Made by a program: the position numbers and the translations under genes
Notes under the pieces: model-generated
Told to the model about the DNA's origin: nothing
The model's database searches: none
The model's input: the letters and a program-made list of their open reading frames with translations, nothing else
NCBI GenBank assembly: GCA_026874595.1
Contig: CM049320.1
Span: 51,284,714 to 51,348,713, forward strand
Source: Sipunculus nudus
Taxonomy: Eukaryota; Annelida; Sipuncula; Golfingiida; Sipunculidae
Length of the DNA: 64,000 nucleotides
Reading direction: 5' to 3'
Shown: piece by piece, positions 48,266-60,249 of the stretch
How positions within the stretch are numbered: the stretch's first letter is position 1
Layout: the number at the start of each line of letters is the position of its first letter

Positions 48266-49999
48266 ATATGGAAATAACAATCCTATAGATAAACCATTAG
48301 GGATGTTTTAATTAAGTAGGTTCTATTCTGTTCTGCATCACTACATACATGAATGCTACAAATTCCTTCAGAAGTATGGAATATGCAGCTTACTGCAACA
48401 GTTCACGAGAAATATACTTGTATAATTATATATGTAAACATGTATCTTATGTTCTTTGTATAATGGTAATAAACATACAGTGTCACATTACAGCATTAGC
48501 TTTATGTCTTTTATAATTTAAACAACAATCTGTACTGGCAAACAAATCCCTAACCCCCAAACTAGTCACCGCGAGCCAACTAATAAGTCCCTAGCTGAAC
48601 GTACTGACAACGTTGTATATGAATAATTGCCAAACACGCTTTGACCTATATAATCACATATATCACATAAAGGCCTACATATGTATACTGCCACTGTGCA
48701 CGAGAAATATATTTGTATATTTTATATATACATGTATCTTATCTTCTTTGTATAATGGTGATAAACATACAGTGTCACATTATAATGATTGTCAATGTAA
48801 TCATCAATGTTTTTTAGATAATTATATTTATGTATTAAGAATGAAATATATTAACAATAGTATTATAGACTTTGACATCATTTATTAGTTTAGTATGAAA
48901 TATTATATATCTTAACTTGGTTTAGAATTAACCTATACTAGAAACCTAATACCTAATTTTCTTAAACCTTATAATTCATTATAAAATATATTTGAAATGT
49001 GTCAAACAGAAACTAAAAAGTACATATATATATATATGTATGTGTGGTATGTGTGTGTGTGGGGGGGGGGGGTGGTTGGTTGGCGGGTATCTGCGAGTCA
49101 TCCCCCACACCCTTGAAAATAAATTGACGCGACTGACCCTTCATTTTAAAATTAAGTGAACAGAAAAAAAAGACATGCAGCGTTTGATTGGAAGTAATAA
49201 AAAAAGATTTAATTGATCTGCCCTCATTTTATTTAGAAATCTGCCCTGGTTTTTATTTAGAAATTTAACAAGAACAAATAATTTCTCCGGTTTATTCTGT
49301 ATATATTCTAGCCCCCCCCCGAAGAAAACACAAACATATTCCGTTGCACATGGCACTTACATAACTTGATCACCTTGAAAATTCTCTCCTGAAAGATGGA
49401 ATGAATTTCTCTCTGAGAAAACACACACACACACATACATATAAACACATAGAACACTGTGTTGCACTCTCAAAAAATATATAGTGAACAAATCCACATA
49501 TGGCTTTTTATTTGTAAATTTATTTTCCAATTTATTTTAATATTTCAAGCTTTTTTCAGAGAAAAAAATATCAAAAGAATGTATACCTTATATTCTTTCA
49601 TTTGAAAAAAGTATTAAATGATAGTGCTATTATTGTTATAAAAATGAAAACTTGAAAAAATTAAAAGACAAATGGTTAACCCTCTGTGAAAAAATATAAC
49701 AAGTGAAAATATAAAAATTGATTTAATAATTATTTACGGAATAACTATCTAGATCGATACTCCGTAAATAAAAAAAAAATATCAGTCATCAGTTACACCA
49801 ATAATTAAAGATGCCCATTCACTTAATGTGATTTATATTCATGTGTATATATTCATGATCTAAGGGTAATTCTGGTCATGTAAAGTTTAAAAAAAGCGTA
49901 AGGCCTCCGTAAAGGATGTATGAACTTGTTAATCAACAACATGTTTGTAAACACAGCAATGTTGACAAACCGGAAAAACATGTAATCATAGGTGGTAGG
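48266..49999. other. AT-rich spacer with a local direct repeat and simple repeats
   Basis: An ~85 bp direct repeat: CGAGAAATATACTTGTATA (about 48409) and CGAGAAATATATTTGTATA (about 48700), both continuing to AATAAACATACAGTGTCACA or ATAAACATACAGTGTCACA. (TA)/(GT)/G runs at 49019-49073 and a C-run near 49312. No gene. Confidence 0.5.
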
Positions 50000-50209
50000 T
50001 TTAATGTTCTTTGTCTTTCTGTTTTTCTTCATAAGACACAAGAGAACAACTCGGCAGTAGTTCACGCGTATTTTAATCTTGCTTCCAGACACTATGTTAC
50101 CCAGGTGTCTCTACATCAAAAGTCATGTACATTAGCGCCATCTATTAAATTGGTAGTTCAAGTTCAAGCCAGTTGCTTAACAGGGGCGCCACATGCCGGT
50201 ATCATTACA
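50000..50209 (-). repeat. 3' LTR of the Gypsy element
   Basis: Minus-strand sequence begins TGTAATGATACCGG right after the polypurine tract. Its far end (plus-strand TTAATGTTCTTTGTCTTTCT and CATAAGACACAAGAGAACAA) aligns with the 5' LTR edge at 54322-54370 (TAATATTCTTTGTTTTTCTG and CATAAGACACAAGAGATCAA). Length about 210 bp. Confidence 0.6.
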
Positions 50210-50222
50210 ACTCCCCTTTTGA
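50210..50222 (-). other. Polypurine tract of the Gypsy element
   Basis: Minus-strand ATCAAAAGGGGAG immediately before the 3' LTR start, the expected position for plus-strand priming. Confidence 0.6.
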
Positions 50223-50343
50223 TAAGAGGTAATGCACATTACTGCTTACAGACACATTTTTAAAATTTACATTAAATATGCTGGTTTTGTTGTTTTTCGT
50301 TATTGTTACTTTTATATACTTAGATGACCATATAAAATCAACC

Positions 50344-50403
50344 GTGATATATTGAACTGTGATACATTCAACTGTGATATACTGAACTGTGATACATTCA
50401 CAA
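50344..50403. repeat. 15 bp tandem repeat, four copies
   Basis: GTGATATATTGAACT, GTGATACATTCAACT, GTGATATACTGAACT and GTGATACATTCACAA; alternation suggests duplication of a 30 bp pair. Lies between integrase and polypurine tract of the Gypsy element. Confidence 0.8.
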
Positions 50404-50979
50404 GTCTTTGGAGCTGATGTTACCAATAAATGTCGCATAAAGTCTTTCTATTCTAGTCACGTTATCACTGTTTTGCTGATGTGTCAAATTTCCATGTTAC
50501 GAACTGATTTCGAACATAAGCATGAAATGAAACATATGTGAAATGATTACACTTACACAGATCAGGGGTAGACTTCCCTGAATCTGTTGTGTGTTGGCTG
50601 GGGATTATTCTGCCCCAATCGGCGCCTTCACACATAGGCTTAACTACACTGAGCACTACACGTATTCTTGTGAATATCTTGGTCGTTTCACTGTTTTGCC
50701 TCTAGTTGCGTGTCCTGTTATGACAAGGTGTTCTGTGTTCACATTTTCTCTCTGTTTTTCTTTTCTCCTCATGTACTGTACTCTTTGTTCTTGCACTGTA
50801 TCATCACCAATACGGTCCTCCTGGCAATCCATCATGACTGGTGGTTGTTCTGATGTTGGGCTGATATGTTTTCGGTTTCTTTTTTTATAATTCATCATTT
50901 TCCAGTTTTACAATGTAAGATTTGGCGAGTCCGCCTTCTGTGTGAAAACAACTTAGTCCCAATTTCCCAATTATGCCAC

Positions 50980-53335
50980 ATCCCTTCTTCATTCGAACTG
51001 TTCCCCCTACAGCTAACGGTCTTAAAGGTCTGGCCGCCTTATCAAAATACTTTTTCCTGTTTTTGTTGTTTGTTTACCAGAGCATTGTTGATTCTTTCAG
51101 GATTGATCTTTTAGTCACTAACAGATCAAGATTAACTGGAAGTGTTGTCCTCAGGCGTCTACTCATGGATAATTGTGCTGACGATCCTATGTTATATATA
51201 GGTGTATTCCTGTATTCAAGGAGGCTAAGATATAAATCTCCCTTCCTTTTGTGTGTTTTCTCAAGCAGTGTTTTGGCGATTTGTACAGTCTTTACAGCCA
51301 ATCCATTTGATTATAAGTAATGTGTACTGATTGCTACTCCTTTGCAAATTTGGCATATTCATATCCACTGTATTGTGGTCCATTGCCGCTTCTGACTTCC
51401 ATGATCAGATGTTCTGCATGATTCCATTCAAATAGGTCTGTAGTCACAACTACCCACTGTCTGCTTGGGATTCTGGTGGGTATGAGATGTTCCTTTTGAT
51501 AAGCTGGCTTGTATTCCTGGCAAATACTACATCGATCAATCATGTTGGGTATCTGACTATTTAGTCGGTGCCAGTAGAGTACATTTTTTTCTATCCCCAT
51601 GTGTCCTACATGAAGCTTGGCTTGGATTTCTTTCTGCAAGGGGCTAGGTATGACTATTTTCTCTCCTTTGAGAACGAGTCCTTCAGCCACTGACAATTCA
51701 CTTCGTATAGGGTGATATTTGAGTGTATCAGCTGGCAATTTTTTCTTGCTATTCCAGCCATTTTCAATTTCTAGTTTAACAGTCGTTAAAGTCGTGTCTT
51801 TTGCTGTCTCTTCTTTCACCTGTGCTAGTTTTTCATCACTGAAAGATAAGTTCTGTTTTACTGAATCTCCAAAGTAATTTATGTAATCACTTTCATCTTT
51901 ATCAGCTGTGTCATTTGCGTAGGCTCTGGACAGTGTGTCTGCTATCATTAACTCTGCATAAGCCACAGGATGCTGTGCTTGCATTAACCATGCTCCCAGA
52001 CCAGATTTTGATGCATCACAACGTACAATTGTGGTTTTCCGGACATCGTAGTAAGCAAGTACTGGTTCTTGTGTTAGGATTGACTTTATTTCTTGAAATG
52101 CCTTATCTCGTTGGTCATTCCATTCAAACAGAATGTATTTTCTCAGAAGTTTTCTGATGGGTTCTGTTATATTTGACATATTGGGAATAAAGTTGGCTAT
52201 GTAATTTACAGTTCCTAATAGCCTTTCATTTCCTTTCTTGTCTTCAGGAGGTGGCATGTTGTGTATGGCCTTGACCTTTCTCTCATCTGGTCTTACTCCA
52301 TCTTGACCTATTTTGTGGCCTAGGTATGTGACCTCTGATACCCTAAATACACATTTCGCCTTGTTTAATGTGATTCCTTGGTCTTTACAACTATCAAGCA
52401 CTGCTCGGAGTCTGGTATCATGTTCTTTGTGGTTGTGCCCTAAACTAAGATATCATCTATGTCAGTCACAACGCAAGCAGGACCAGAAAATTTCTCTCCC
52501 ATTTTCTTTTGGAATACTTCTTGTGCAGAGTTGATTCCAAACGGAAATCTGGTGAAACAATAACGACCATATACAGAGTTGAAGGTTGTGAGCAGTTGAC
52601 TTGGCTCATCTAGTGGCACTTGCTAGTAGCTATGGTTGGCATCTAATTTAGAAAAAACTTGGGCTCCAGCTAATCTACTGCTATCTCCTCAACCGTTGGA
52701 AGGTGATGATGTTCCCTTTTTATAGTTTATTTTTTTGAGATTCCAGGGTTCGAAACATATATATGTAATTTATGGGAATTTTGTTTCATTACCACAGCAA
52801 GCGAGTTCACCCAGTCAGTTGGATTGTCAGTTTAACGGACGATACCTTTTGACTCCATATCATCTAAAGTTTCTTTTACCCTTTCTTTAAGCGCTTGTGG
52901 GACTCGACGTGGAGGTGTTACGATAGGTTGTTGTGTGGGGTCCACTTCAATGTGGTATGTTTTTTCAAAACACCCGAGTACCTTGAAAACAGTTTGGTAC
53001 TTCTCAATGATTTGTTCACTGGACTTACATTCATTTATGTTCATAATTATCTTTATTAAGTTCAAGTCTTGTGATGCTCTCAATCGCAGTACAGGAGATT
53101 GGTTTGTATTTACAATATGAAAATCCATCACTTGACCTTTGCAGCTTACAGGTCTTTATACTGGTAATTTAGTGTTGGTATAACTGATCAAGGGTGTGTT
53201 ACATTTTTACAGTTTTGTGTCTTTTCCTTGTATTTTGTTGTACAGGTGTTCAGGTATAATGTTTGCCTGTGAGCCAGTGTCTATTTTAAACCTGACTGTG
53301 GTATTGTTAACTGGTAAGGTCATGTAACATTCATC
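50980..53335 (-). pseudogene. Gypsy pol: protease, RT, RNase H remnant, integrase
   Basis: Minus strand. The protease active site KIDTGSQANIIP lies near 53290-53260, with stops after it. RT starts with VDPTQQPIVTPPRRVPQAL (about 52940), then SKLDANHSY (Trp codon now TAG), RYCFTRFPFGINSAQEVFQK, and the catalytic VTDIDDIL (about 52463-52447), then LNKAKCVFRVSEVTYLGHKI. RNase H is largely deleted: PVAYAE is joined to MIADTLSRA. Integrase has the zinc-binding H-H-C-C region (HVGHMG to CSICQEY), VTTDLFEWN, a deletion, then GNGPQYSGYEYAKFAKE. A C-terminal piece continues at 51301-51074 with LLEYRNTPI. Multiple frame changes and stops. Confidence 0.85.
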
Positions 53336-54251
53336 TCAAACAATTTCTCCGCCAATTTCATTTGTTTTGTTTATCATCTCAACAAACAGTGGTTCATCAT
53401 CATTATGATCATAATCATCATCACCACTATGAGTCTCTGTCACTATACTATGTACACCTCTTTTTGTTCTACACATACTTGCAAAATGATGCAATCCGCC
53501 ACACTTCCGACAGGTCTTGCCGAATGCTGGACATCGACGTGATGGGTGTACATCTCCACATGTACCACATTTATACGTAATCTTAGAGCGAGGCTTTCTC
53601 TGTGTTACTCTGTTAATTCTATTTTGGTATTTGTGGGTTGGTCCTATAGCTACCTCTTTTCTTTTTGTGAATGACTGTCTGTGTGTTTGTCTCACATCAT
53701 AAATTAATGTTTCTTCTTTTAATTTTTTATTCTGTCTCCCTGACTCTCCTTTAGCTCGACATATCTCAAGAGCTTTGTCTAGTGTGAGGTTGGGTTCACG
53801 TAGCAGTCTTTCTTTCACATTTTTCATATGGATGCCACAGTCTATCCTGTCTCTAATTAGTTCATTCTCAAGACTAGCAAATTTGCAGTGTTTTGCAATG
53901 TTTTTGAGATCTGTGACGTACTGGTAAATTGTTTCCGATTTTTGTTGACATCTCGTATTGAACCGGCGTCTTCAGACGATAGGATTCTTTAGGTGTGCAG
54001 TTCTGCTCGAACTTAGAAAACAACACATCTAGCTCGTTACGTTCGGACTCGGAAACATGGAGTGTGTTATACACCTCCTCACCACCAGGGCTAATAAAGT
54101 ATTGGAATGCACTGCATTTCTTTTTATCAGTTCTGTCGGACATGGCAACATCTAAATATAGCCTCATGGCTTCGTTCGAACGCCGCCATCTTGTTGCTTG
54201 TTCTTCGAACGTCGAGAAATCAAGTTCGTTAGGAGGGCGAATGTGTTCCAT
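53336..54251 (-). pseudogene. Gypsy gag with two zinc knuckles, one frameshift
   Basis: Starts at ATG 54251 (MEHIRPPNELDFSTFEEQ). The first part runs to about 53960, where the frame shifts once, then continues as ETIYQYVTDLKNIAKHC, SLENELIRDRIDCGIH and KNVKERLLREPNLTLDKALE. Two knuckles follow: CGTCGDVHPSRRC (C-x2-C-x3-H-x4-C) and CRKCGGLHHFASMC (C-x2-C-x4-H-x4-C), which bind nucleic acid during packaging. An acidic tail ends at TGA 53336-53338, just before the protease in the same frame. Apart from that single shift it is unusually intact compared with pol. Confidence 0.8.
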
Positions 54252-54303
54252 ATTGACACTGACGGAGGGTTTTAATGGCTGTTACTTGAGTGTTCGGTAA
54301 AGA

Positions 54304-54372
54304 CACTTACTTCTGATACCATGTAATATTCTTTGTTTTTCTGCGTTTCTTCATAAGACACAAGAGATCAAT
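54304..54372 (-). repeat. Primer-binding site and truncated 5' LTR edge
   Basis: Minus strand: the LTR edge ends ...ATTACA at 54322, and TGGTATCAGAAGTAAGTG (54321-54304) directly follows, like the TGGTATCAGAG-type sites primed by initiator tRNA. Similarity to the 3' LTR fades beyond about 54372, so the 5' LTR is truncated or rearranged. Confidence 0.55.
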
Positions 54373-54470
54373 CTGAAATGCTTTCATACGCATCTCTTAG
54401 ACTCATATCAGACTGATTAAATCTGAGCTTCCATTATGACCATAAAGTATTTGCTTAAATTACTTGACAT

Positions 54471-55955
54471 TTAAAACATTTGCAAAAGACTATTGTTGTG
54501 CTTGTTAGCAAATATTCTAACAAACTCTTCCATATTCAGTTTTTTTTTTGCTCTCTGAGGATGGATACCAATAATGCCAAGGGCAGACAGTTTTGTATCA
54601 GACATTGTGCTCCGAAAATAGCTCTTTATATGTCTCATTGATGAGAAACTTCTGTCACGTGATGCAGAAGTAGGTGGAAGAACTAGAGCAATATTAATTA
54701 ATCTACAAAGGTCTGGGAACGCATCTTTGTAAGATATCATGAATGCTCCAAATGCTCCCGTGCTGACAATGTTCATATCCTTTGAAACCTGTGTATCAAC
54801 GAGTCTTTTGGCCTGTCGAAGTTCGAACTCCAAGTATTCTTCCTCAATGCCGTACTGCTGTGCCATGGTCAACAGATGCGTCTTGCCCAAGAAGCTGGGA
54901 CTTCTTGGATCAAGTGCAGATATTGACCTTAGTAGCTGATTATTGCTACTTGTAAATCGTCGGTCCATTTCTGCCAAGAGCGAATCCATCACTGGGTAAA
55001 ATAGCTTCGTGCGGTATTCATGTTCTGGACACGTAATACTTGCCTCTCCTCGTTGTCCTGTTGAAGCCATAACGACGTCACTACTAAAGCGTTTCGGAAG
55101 CCTTCCTATTCGCTTGGGTGGCTGCTCTATTTCAATATCCAAGTTTTTTGACAGCTCAAGTGCTTTTTCCCATAGAGAGTGCCACACTTTTTCACACCCC
55201 TGCCCTTTAACGTCTGATTTTACAGTCTCAATATAATCAGCAGCGGCTGATAAATCTAAGCTACGTGACTGTAACATGTCTGATAGTAACTTTAAATCAA
55301 GATGTGGGTGAACATCTCTAAACAAATCACGGTAGTAAAGGTGAAGTTTGTTAGCAGACACCGTGCATCAAAGGCTCGCTTTCCTGTATGATGCTCTAAA
55401 ATTTCACCAAGAGTATCCAAATAGTTGGTAATGTGTCAAGGATCACTTTGCATGCAGCATACTGACACGCCCATCTAGTGTCACTTAGTTTCTTGAGGGT
55501 GCGAGGTTGACTGCCAGTTCGGTTTGCTTTTTCAGGAAAAGCTCATATGGTACATGGGATGACATGAACACATATAGTTCTTGCAAAAAACTGAAGAAGT
55601 TTTCTGCCATTTTAACTGATTTAACAGTGTCAACAATGACCAAGTTAAGACGATGGTTATAGCAGTGGATGTAGACTGCCCGTGGTGCATCCTCGCGGAA
55701 CAAGCTCTGCACACCTTTGTTGCACCCACTCATCACAGAGGCACCTTCATATGTTTGCGCGACACAGTCATGGATTCGTATACCACATTCACGAAGAACA
55801 TCGCAAATTCTGTCTTTCAGATAGGTAGCGTTCAGTTCATTCAAACGAGTAAAATCAAGAAACTCTTCGTGTATGCTGTTATTGTACATGTAACGCACAA
55901 CAATGGACATTTGCTCTTTCTTGCTAATTTCTTTTGATACATCAACCATTATAAT
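54471..55955 (-). pseudogene. hAT transposase relic (DUF4371 / ZMYM1-like type)
   Basis: Minus strand, two main frames. The first (55949-55485) has KKEQMSIVVRYM, IHEEFLDF, QTYEGASVMSGCNKGVQ and the AVYIHCYNHRLNLVIVDT catalytic-core block typical of DUF4371/ZMYM1-like hAT proteins. After frame changes at 55485-55361 the second (55361-54471) carries the C-terminal dimerisation domain: FPDLCRLINIALVLPP, TSASRDRSFSSMRHIKSYFR and MSDTKLSALGIIGIH. The N-terminal zinc finger and start of the core are missing, so it is 5'-truncated. It lies immediately upstream of the Gypsy relic in the same orientation. Confidence 0.8.
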
Positions 55956-56896
55956 ATGTTGTGTTTATTTACTTAGATTTAAGTTCATCTACAACAGAAG
56001 GGCATGGGAGTACATGTAAAGGAAAGCACCTATATGGTCAATTCATTCAAGCTGTAGTCATTGTAAGGTCATTTACGACAGATACTATGCAGCCCGCAGC
56101 AGCCGCATGTGACCGATTATACCTGTCAACCCAGATGCCTGGCATACACACAGCTCCTGATGACCTGCTTCGTCACATCAGACTGCAGCCAGTTGCTTTG
56201 ACTGGTGGGACTGGTAACGCACATTTGTAAACTGGTCAATGTGTACAGTATATAATGTAAGGTTGAGGTCATCCAAGTAATTTATAGTCCATTTGTTAAT
56301 TATACTCTAGCAGTAAGACCGAAGTAAATCAGCCTATTTTTTTGTTATCTCATATATCTCTAAATAGCTTTATCAGAAAGCAGGGAAATAATTACATTGT
56401 TATCCCGCTTGCTAAAATGGGGGGGGGGGGGCAATGTATACACCCACCCTCTGCATAAACACCCCTGCGAAAATTCCATTACCGCTTAAGAAAATTTCAG
56501 CAGTGTGAACTTTAGCAAACAATTCTCTTACATTTGCCTCATCCTGGGGCCGGACCAATATTGTTTAATCTTTTTAACAAAATGTATAAACTTATAAGGG
56601 GACAACAAATAACTTGGCAACATTCCTTCTTTATATGAAGACAAAAAGCAATTAGATTACAAAATAAAAATACAATAGGCTTTCCATGTATATAAATACT
56701 TATCGGCAGACTCTTTCGCATCATGTCGTCATGCAACCACAAATACCAATGCAGCAAAAATAATTTCTTTTTAATACACCAGTGTGATCAGCCTAGTGTC
56801 GTATCGGGGCGGTTCCAGGAATGCGGGAGGGCATGTGTTCAAAGAGTGAGTATGATGAATATGCTAACTTTAGTTCCACAATCTCCAAAATGGGAT

Positions 56897-56933
<37 letters not shown>

Positions 56934-57350
56934 CGGGGGGGGGGGGGGTTCATTTAAAGTCAGAGAAAATACTGCAAAAATTATTTAACAGGATTAGGGT
57001 TATCCATTAGTGACTGACTTGTGTTGATAGGTGCTTGTTCTTTAGATTTTAATGTAAGCTTAACGTTTTGTTTATACCACCATTTTAAAATAAGCAACAA
57101 AATAAGGTTAAATCAATAATATAGTACTAATAATCTTTTTACTATTTCATATATGTAAAAATGTGTTTATTATACTTAAAAAATTCCGAAAATATACACG
57201 TGTACATCTGTAATTGTAAAAAATAGGAGCACACAATCCTACCATGTGCAAATGGGTTTTGCTTTCGGAAAGATTGATGGCATAATCATACATGTTAAAT
57301 GGTATATGCGGTTAAAAAAAATGTAGCCTCACCATTTTGTTATTTGTGCC
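55956..57350. other. Spacer with poly-G and (GT)n tracts
   Basis: G-run at 56418-56430; (GT)n followed by a G-run at 56898-56948. An 89-codon + frame at 55961-56230 has no recognisable motif and no splice support. Confidence 0.45.
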
Positions 57351-59205
57351 CTGTTTTGACAGTGATGGATCTACAAACTGGCCGAGCCAGCGGCAGCCAA
57401 AGGTTCTATGATCAGGCCAGCTAGGGTTTTAGTTTCTTGGAAAATAATAATAATGATAATAAAAACAATTATTATAAACCAGTGACATTCTAGTCCCAAA
57501 CAATGCGCTCTTGATATATTTATATATTTAGCCTGAGCTAATGCCATAATTTCTTCCCTGATCTGATTTAAATGAGTGGATAAATCAGGGAACAATTTCC
57601 CCTATGATATATGCAGCTATAGTAAGCAGACGCAACAGAAATTTAAAGCACCCTGGGTCTCATCACCCAGGTCCGTTTGTTTTGATGTGACACTTCCTAA
57701 AAATAGCCCTCTGAATAGCGGACCACACAGGGCATGGACATTAAGGGTCATCGCTGTAGCTCAGATGACTTAAAGTCAGCTGGGCTATAAAACTAATTCA
57801 TTAGGGATAAACCTGATAAGGTTATTTTAACAGGCACGGTGGAAGCATATCCAGTGTGAACAGGGTCAGTAGGGGAGGGTTCTAAGTTTCCTTTTGTTAC
57901 TGGGGTGTAAAATACTTGTTATGGGTTAAAAAGCCAGATTCAATTTATAACATTTAACAAGAATCTTCTGCACCAACACATATTATGACATGTATCAGAA
58001 AAAAAAAACAGGTGAACATATGTTGCCTGTACTACTATGTACAGAATATACAGGTCCATGATTGTCATAATGTATAATAAAACTGTATATAAATAAAATG
58101 TATAATAAAAAAAGAGGGAAAAAGTATGTCCGATCGATCATTTACCGGGAAGGGATTACTTTAAACAGAAAACAATTTTTAAATCATTTATAACATAAGT
58201 ATTATATGCTAATGAAATGCATAATGTGTCACATTTTCAGAAGATAATAAAATTCTTGACATCAAAGGAAATTTTGGATAATTTTATGAAAAGTCTGGAA
58301 AATATGGCAAAAGTGCCTTGTGCCTTGATTGTAATGAATAAGTGATTATATTGAATAACTAACAGAAGCTGAAGGTCTGGGATCAGTCAAGAGCTTTGAA
58401 TGCAAAAAAGTAACATCTCAGAAGTAGAGGTGATGATTAAGCTGACTTTATAACATAACCCTTTCACAGGTAATTAAAAGTAAGCAAGAGTAAAACTAGT
58501 TTATGTCATTGTCGTGTTGGCCTGGCCACACGTCTGCACTGGGTGGGGGGGGGGGGGGGGGTAGCAGTTGAGAGGCAGCAAGCCAACGCTATACCTGGGG
58601 TTAACATTAGAGCCCAGACCCCTTGTTCAACTTCTAACGGCCCTGTTTTTATAAAGACTGATATAACGAATATTTAATTTTACATACCTTATTGAGTCAC
58701 AGTTGAGGTGAAGTCAAGATCTGGCCAAGAAATCAGATGTCTTCGGCTATCAGTTGATTGACATTTCTTTTCAATACACAATACCGACACTGGATGTATA
58801 CACGATATCCTTTCATTGCACAAGCAAATCTGACTGACTAAGACTGACCATACTGACCAACAGTCCGGTTCATGCTGGGCATTCATGATCTGGACATTCT
58901 CACTTGAACCAGTGTAAAGGACTGTCAGGACCTAGGTTCTCAGCATGGCAGCTTCTCTGCAAGCGCTGGCTTGACCAGTGACACTTTGATAAATTAAAAC
59001 CCCTATGGCTATTTGTATTACTTACGGTGTGACAGGAGAGAATTTGCAGAGGGGCAGGTCTTTGTGGTGGAAAATAAAGGAAGCACTGGATTGACTGGAA
59101 CTGACTGCCTGTTTCTTTTTTGTATGCATTTTTAGGGTTTATGTTAAAGTATGAACGACTTTGGGAGGAAGGTCAAACACATACTTAAAAATACTTTTAG
59201 CAGAC
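57351..59205. other. Spacer with hAT-like end and long G-run
   Basis: CAGTGATGGATCTACAAACT at about 57360 resembles a hAT terminus. An 18-base G-run lies near 58543-58561. AT-rich otherwise; no gene recognised. Confidence 0.4.
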
Positions 59206-59310
59206 TCAAATGGGGGGGCACCTGGGGGGGGGCACTCATCTCAAATGGGGGGGGGCCACGTGCCCCCCCCCCCCCGTGCCCCCCCCTCCTTTAGCTACGC
59301 CAACAGGTCC
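59206..59310 (+). mobile_element. G/C-run-rich hAT-like 3' end
   Basis: Alternating G-runs and C-runs (AATGGGGGGGCACCTGG, GGGGGGGGCACTCATC, a G9-CCACGTG-C13 palindrome at 59246-59273) lead into CCTCCTTTAGCTACGCC, a terminus commonly seen in hAT-like non-autonomous elements. Confidence 0.4.
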
Positions 59311-59474
59311 CGTCCCTCAATTGGTCGACGGCCCCCCGGGACCCTCTATTGGGGAGGGGCCCGTGAAGTCATCGGCCAATAGAAAGGAGGCCAGAATGTT
59401 GCGACCACGCCATGGTCTGGGGACATACTCCTGTATTATATGTGCATGACCGTGGGGGGGGGGGGGGGGGCTTG

Positions 59475-59580
59475 TTGATAACAAACCCAGGTGGGATTCT
59501 GCTTATCCCCAGGACCCCGGTCGTGACCGATAAAGAATCACGCGCAACCAATTAGCGCTAGCAGTCACCAGGTTAACGGT
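59475..59580 (-). other. Degenerate tRNA-like (SINE head?) sequence
   Basis: On the minus strand, TAGCGCTAATTGGTTGCGCG resembles a box A region, and ACCGGGGTCCTGGG sits about 35 nt later at a box B-like position. Too degenerate to name. A 15-base G-run (59456-59470) flanks it. Confidence 0.2.
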
Positions 59581-60187
59581 CGGATCTCGGGTCTTACAAA
59601 TAAGGGCCCGATTGACCACAGCTGGCAGATTATGCAATTAGTGCAAATAAGTCTTATAATATGTGAAATGTCACGCGCTACTGCAGGTGTTACCCGTATG
59701 ACCAAAGATAACAATTTTGAACAAAACTGATGTTTTACAAGTGTGAAATAATATGCAACACAATGAGTAATTTTGTATTAACTTTTGTGGCTACCTGATT
59801 TATCTAGACCTAAGTGCTTATAGAAAAAAAGGTAATAATAATAATATTAATAATAATATTAATAATAATCCCCTCCTAATAAAGACCAGTAAAGGTAGAA
59901 GTAGAGGTCTTCCCTTTAACAATAACTTGAATATTAACTTGTCTTTATTCTGATCATGACTTATGAATAGTGGAAACACCGATTGATTCCTAAAATAGCT
60001 GTACCTACAGATGGAGAGGGATTTAACACAGACAAGCAATGCGGAGTATATTCTCCCGCGTAAAACTGAAGTGTAAATGATAACTAAGCCTGTCAACTCT
60101 CACACTGGTTGGTCTTGTATAACCATGTAGTAAATTATATTCAGGGGTCCTAATAATAGTCATGGACGAGGGATTATGAATAGAAGT
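59581..60187. other. Spacer
   Basis: AT-rich with an (AAT)n-like stretch at 59832-59868. Nothing else recognised. Confidence 0.45.
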
Positions 60188-60249
60188 TTATAATAGAAGT
60201 TTATTTCAGGCCACAGCCCATATAAAATAGTACAGTAAAATGGTATAGT

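Larger units (their letters stand above)
50000..54322 (-). mobile_element. Degenerate Ty3/Gypsy LTR retrotransposon
   Basis: On the minus strand the order is 5' LTR remnant, primer-binding site, gag with zinc knuckles, protease, reverse transcriptase, RNase H remnant, integrase, polypurine tract, 3' LTR. This PR-RT-RH-IN order defines Gypsy/Metaviridae-type elements, and the motif set looks Mag/SURL-like. At 4.3 kb it is shorter than a complete element because of deletions within RNase H and integrase. Frameshifts and stops make it non-functional. Confidence 0.85.

Noticed and set aside
50591-51320. Several plus-strand frames over the Gypsy element, and others at 51915-53702
   Set aside because: Antisense shadows of the minus-strand gag-pol sequence.
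57747-57800. TGTAGCTCAGATG, tRNA box A-like
   Set aside because: No box B at the expected distance and no cloverleaf pairing.
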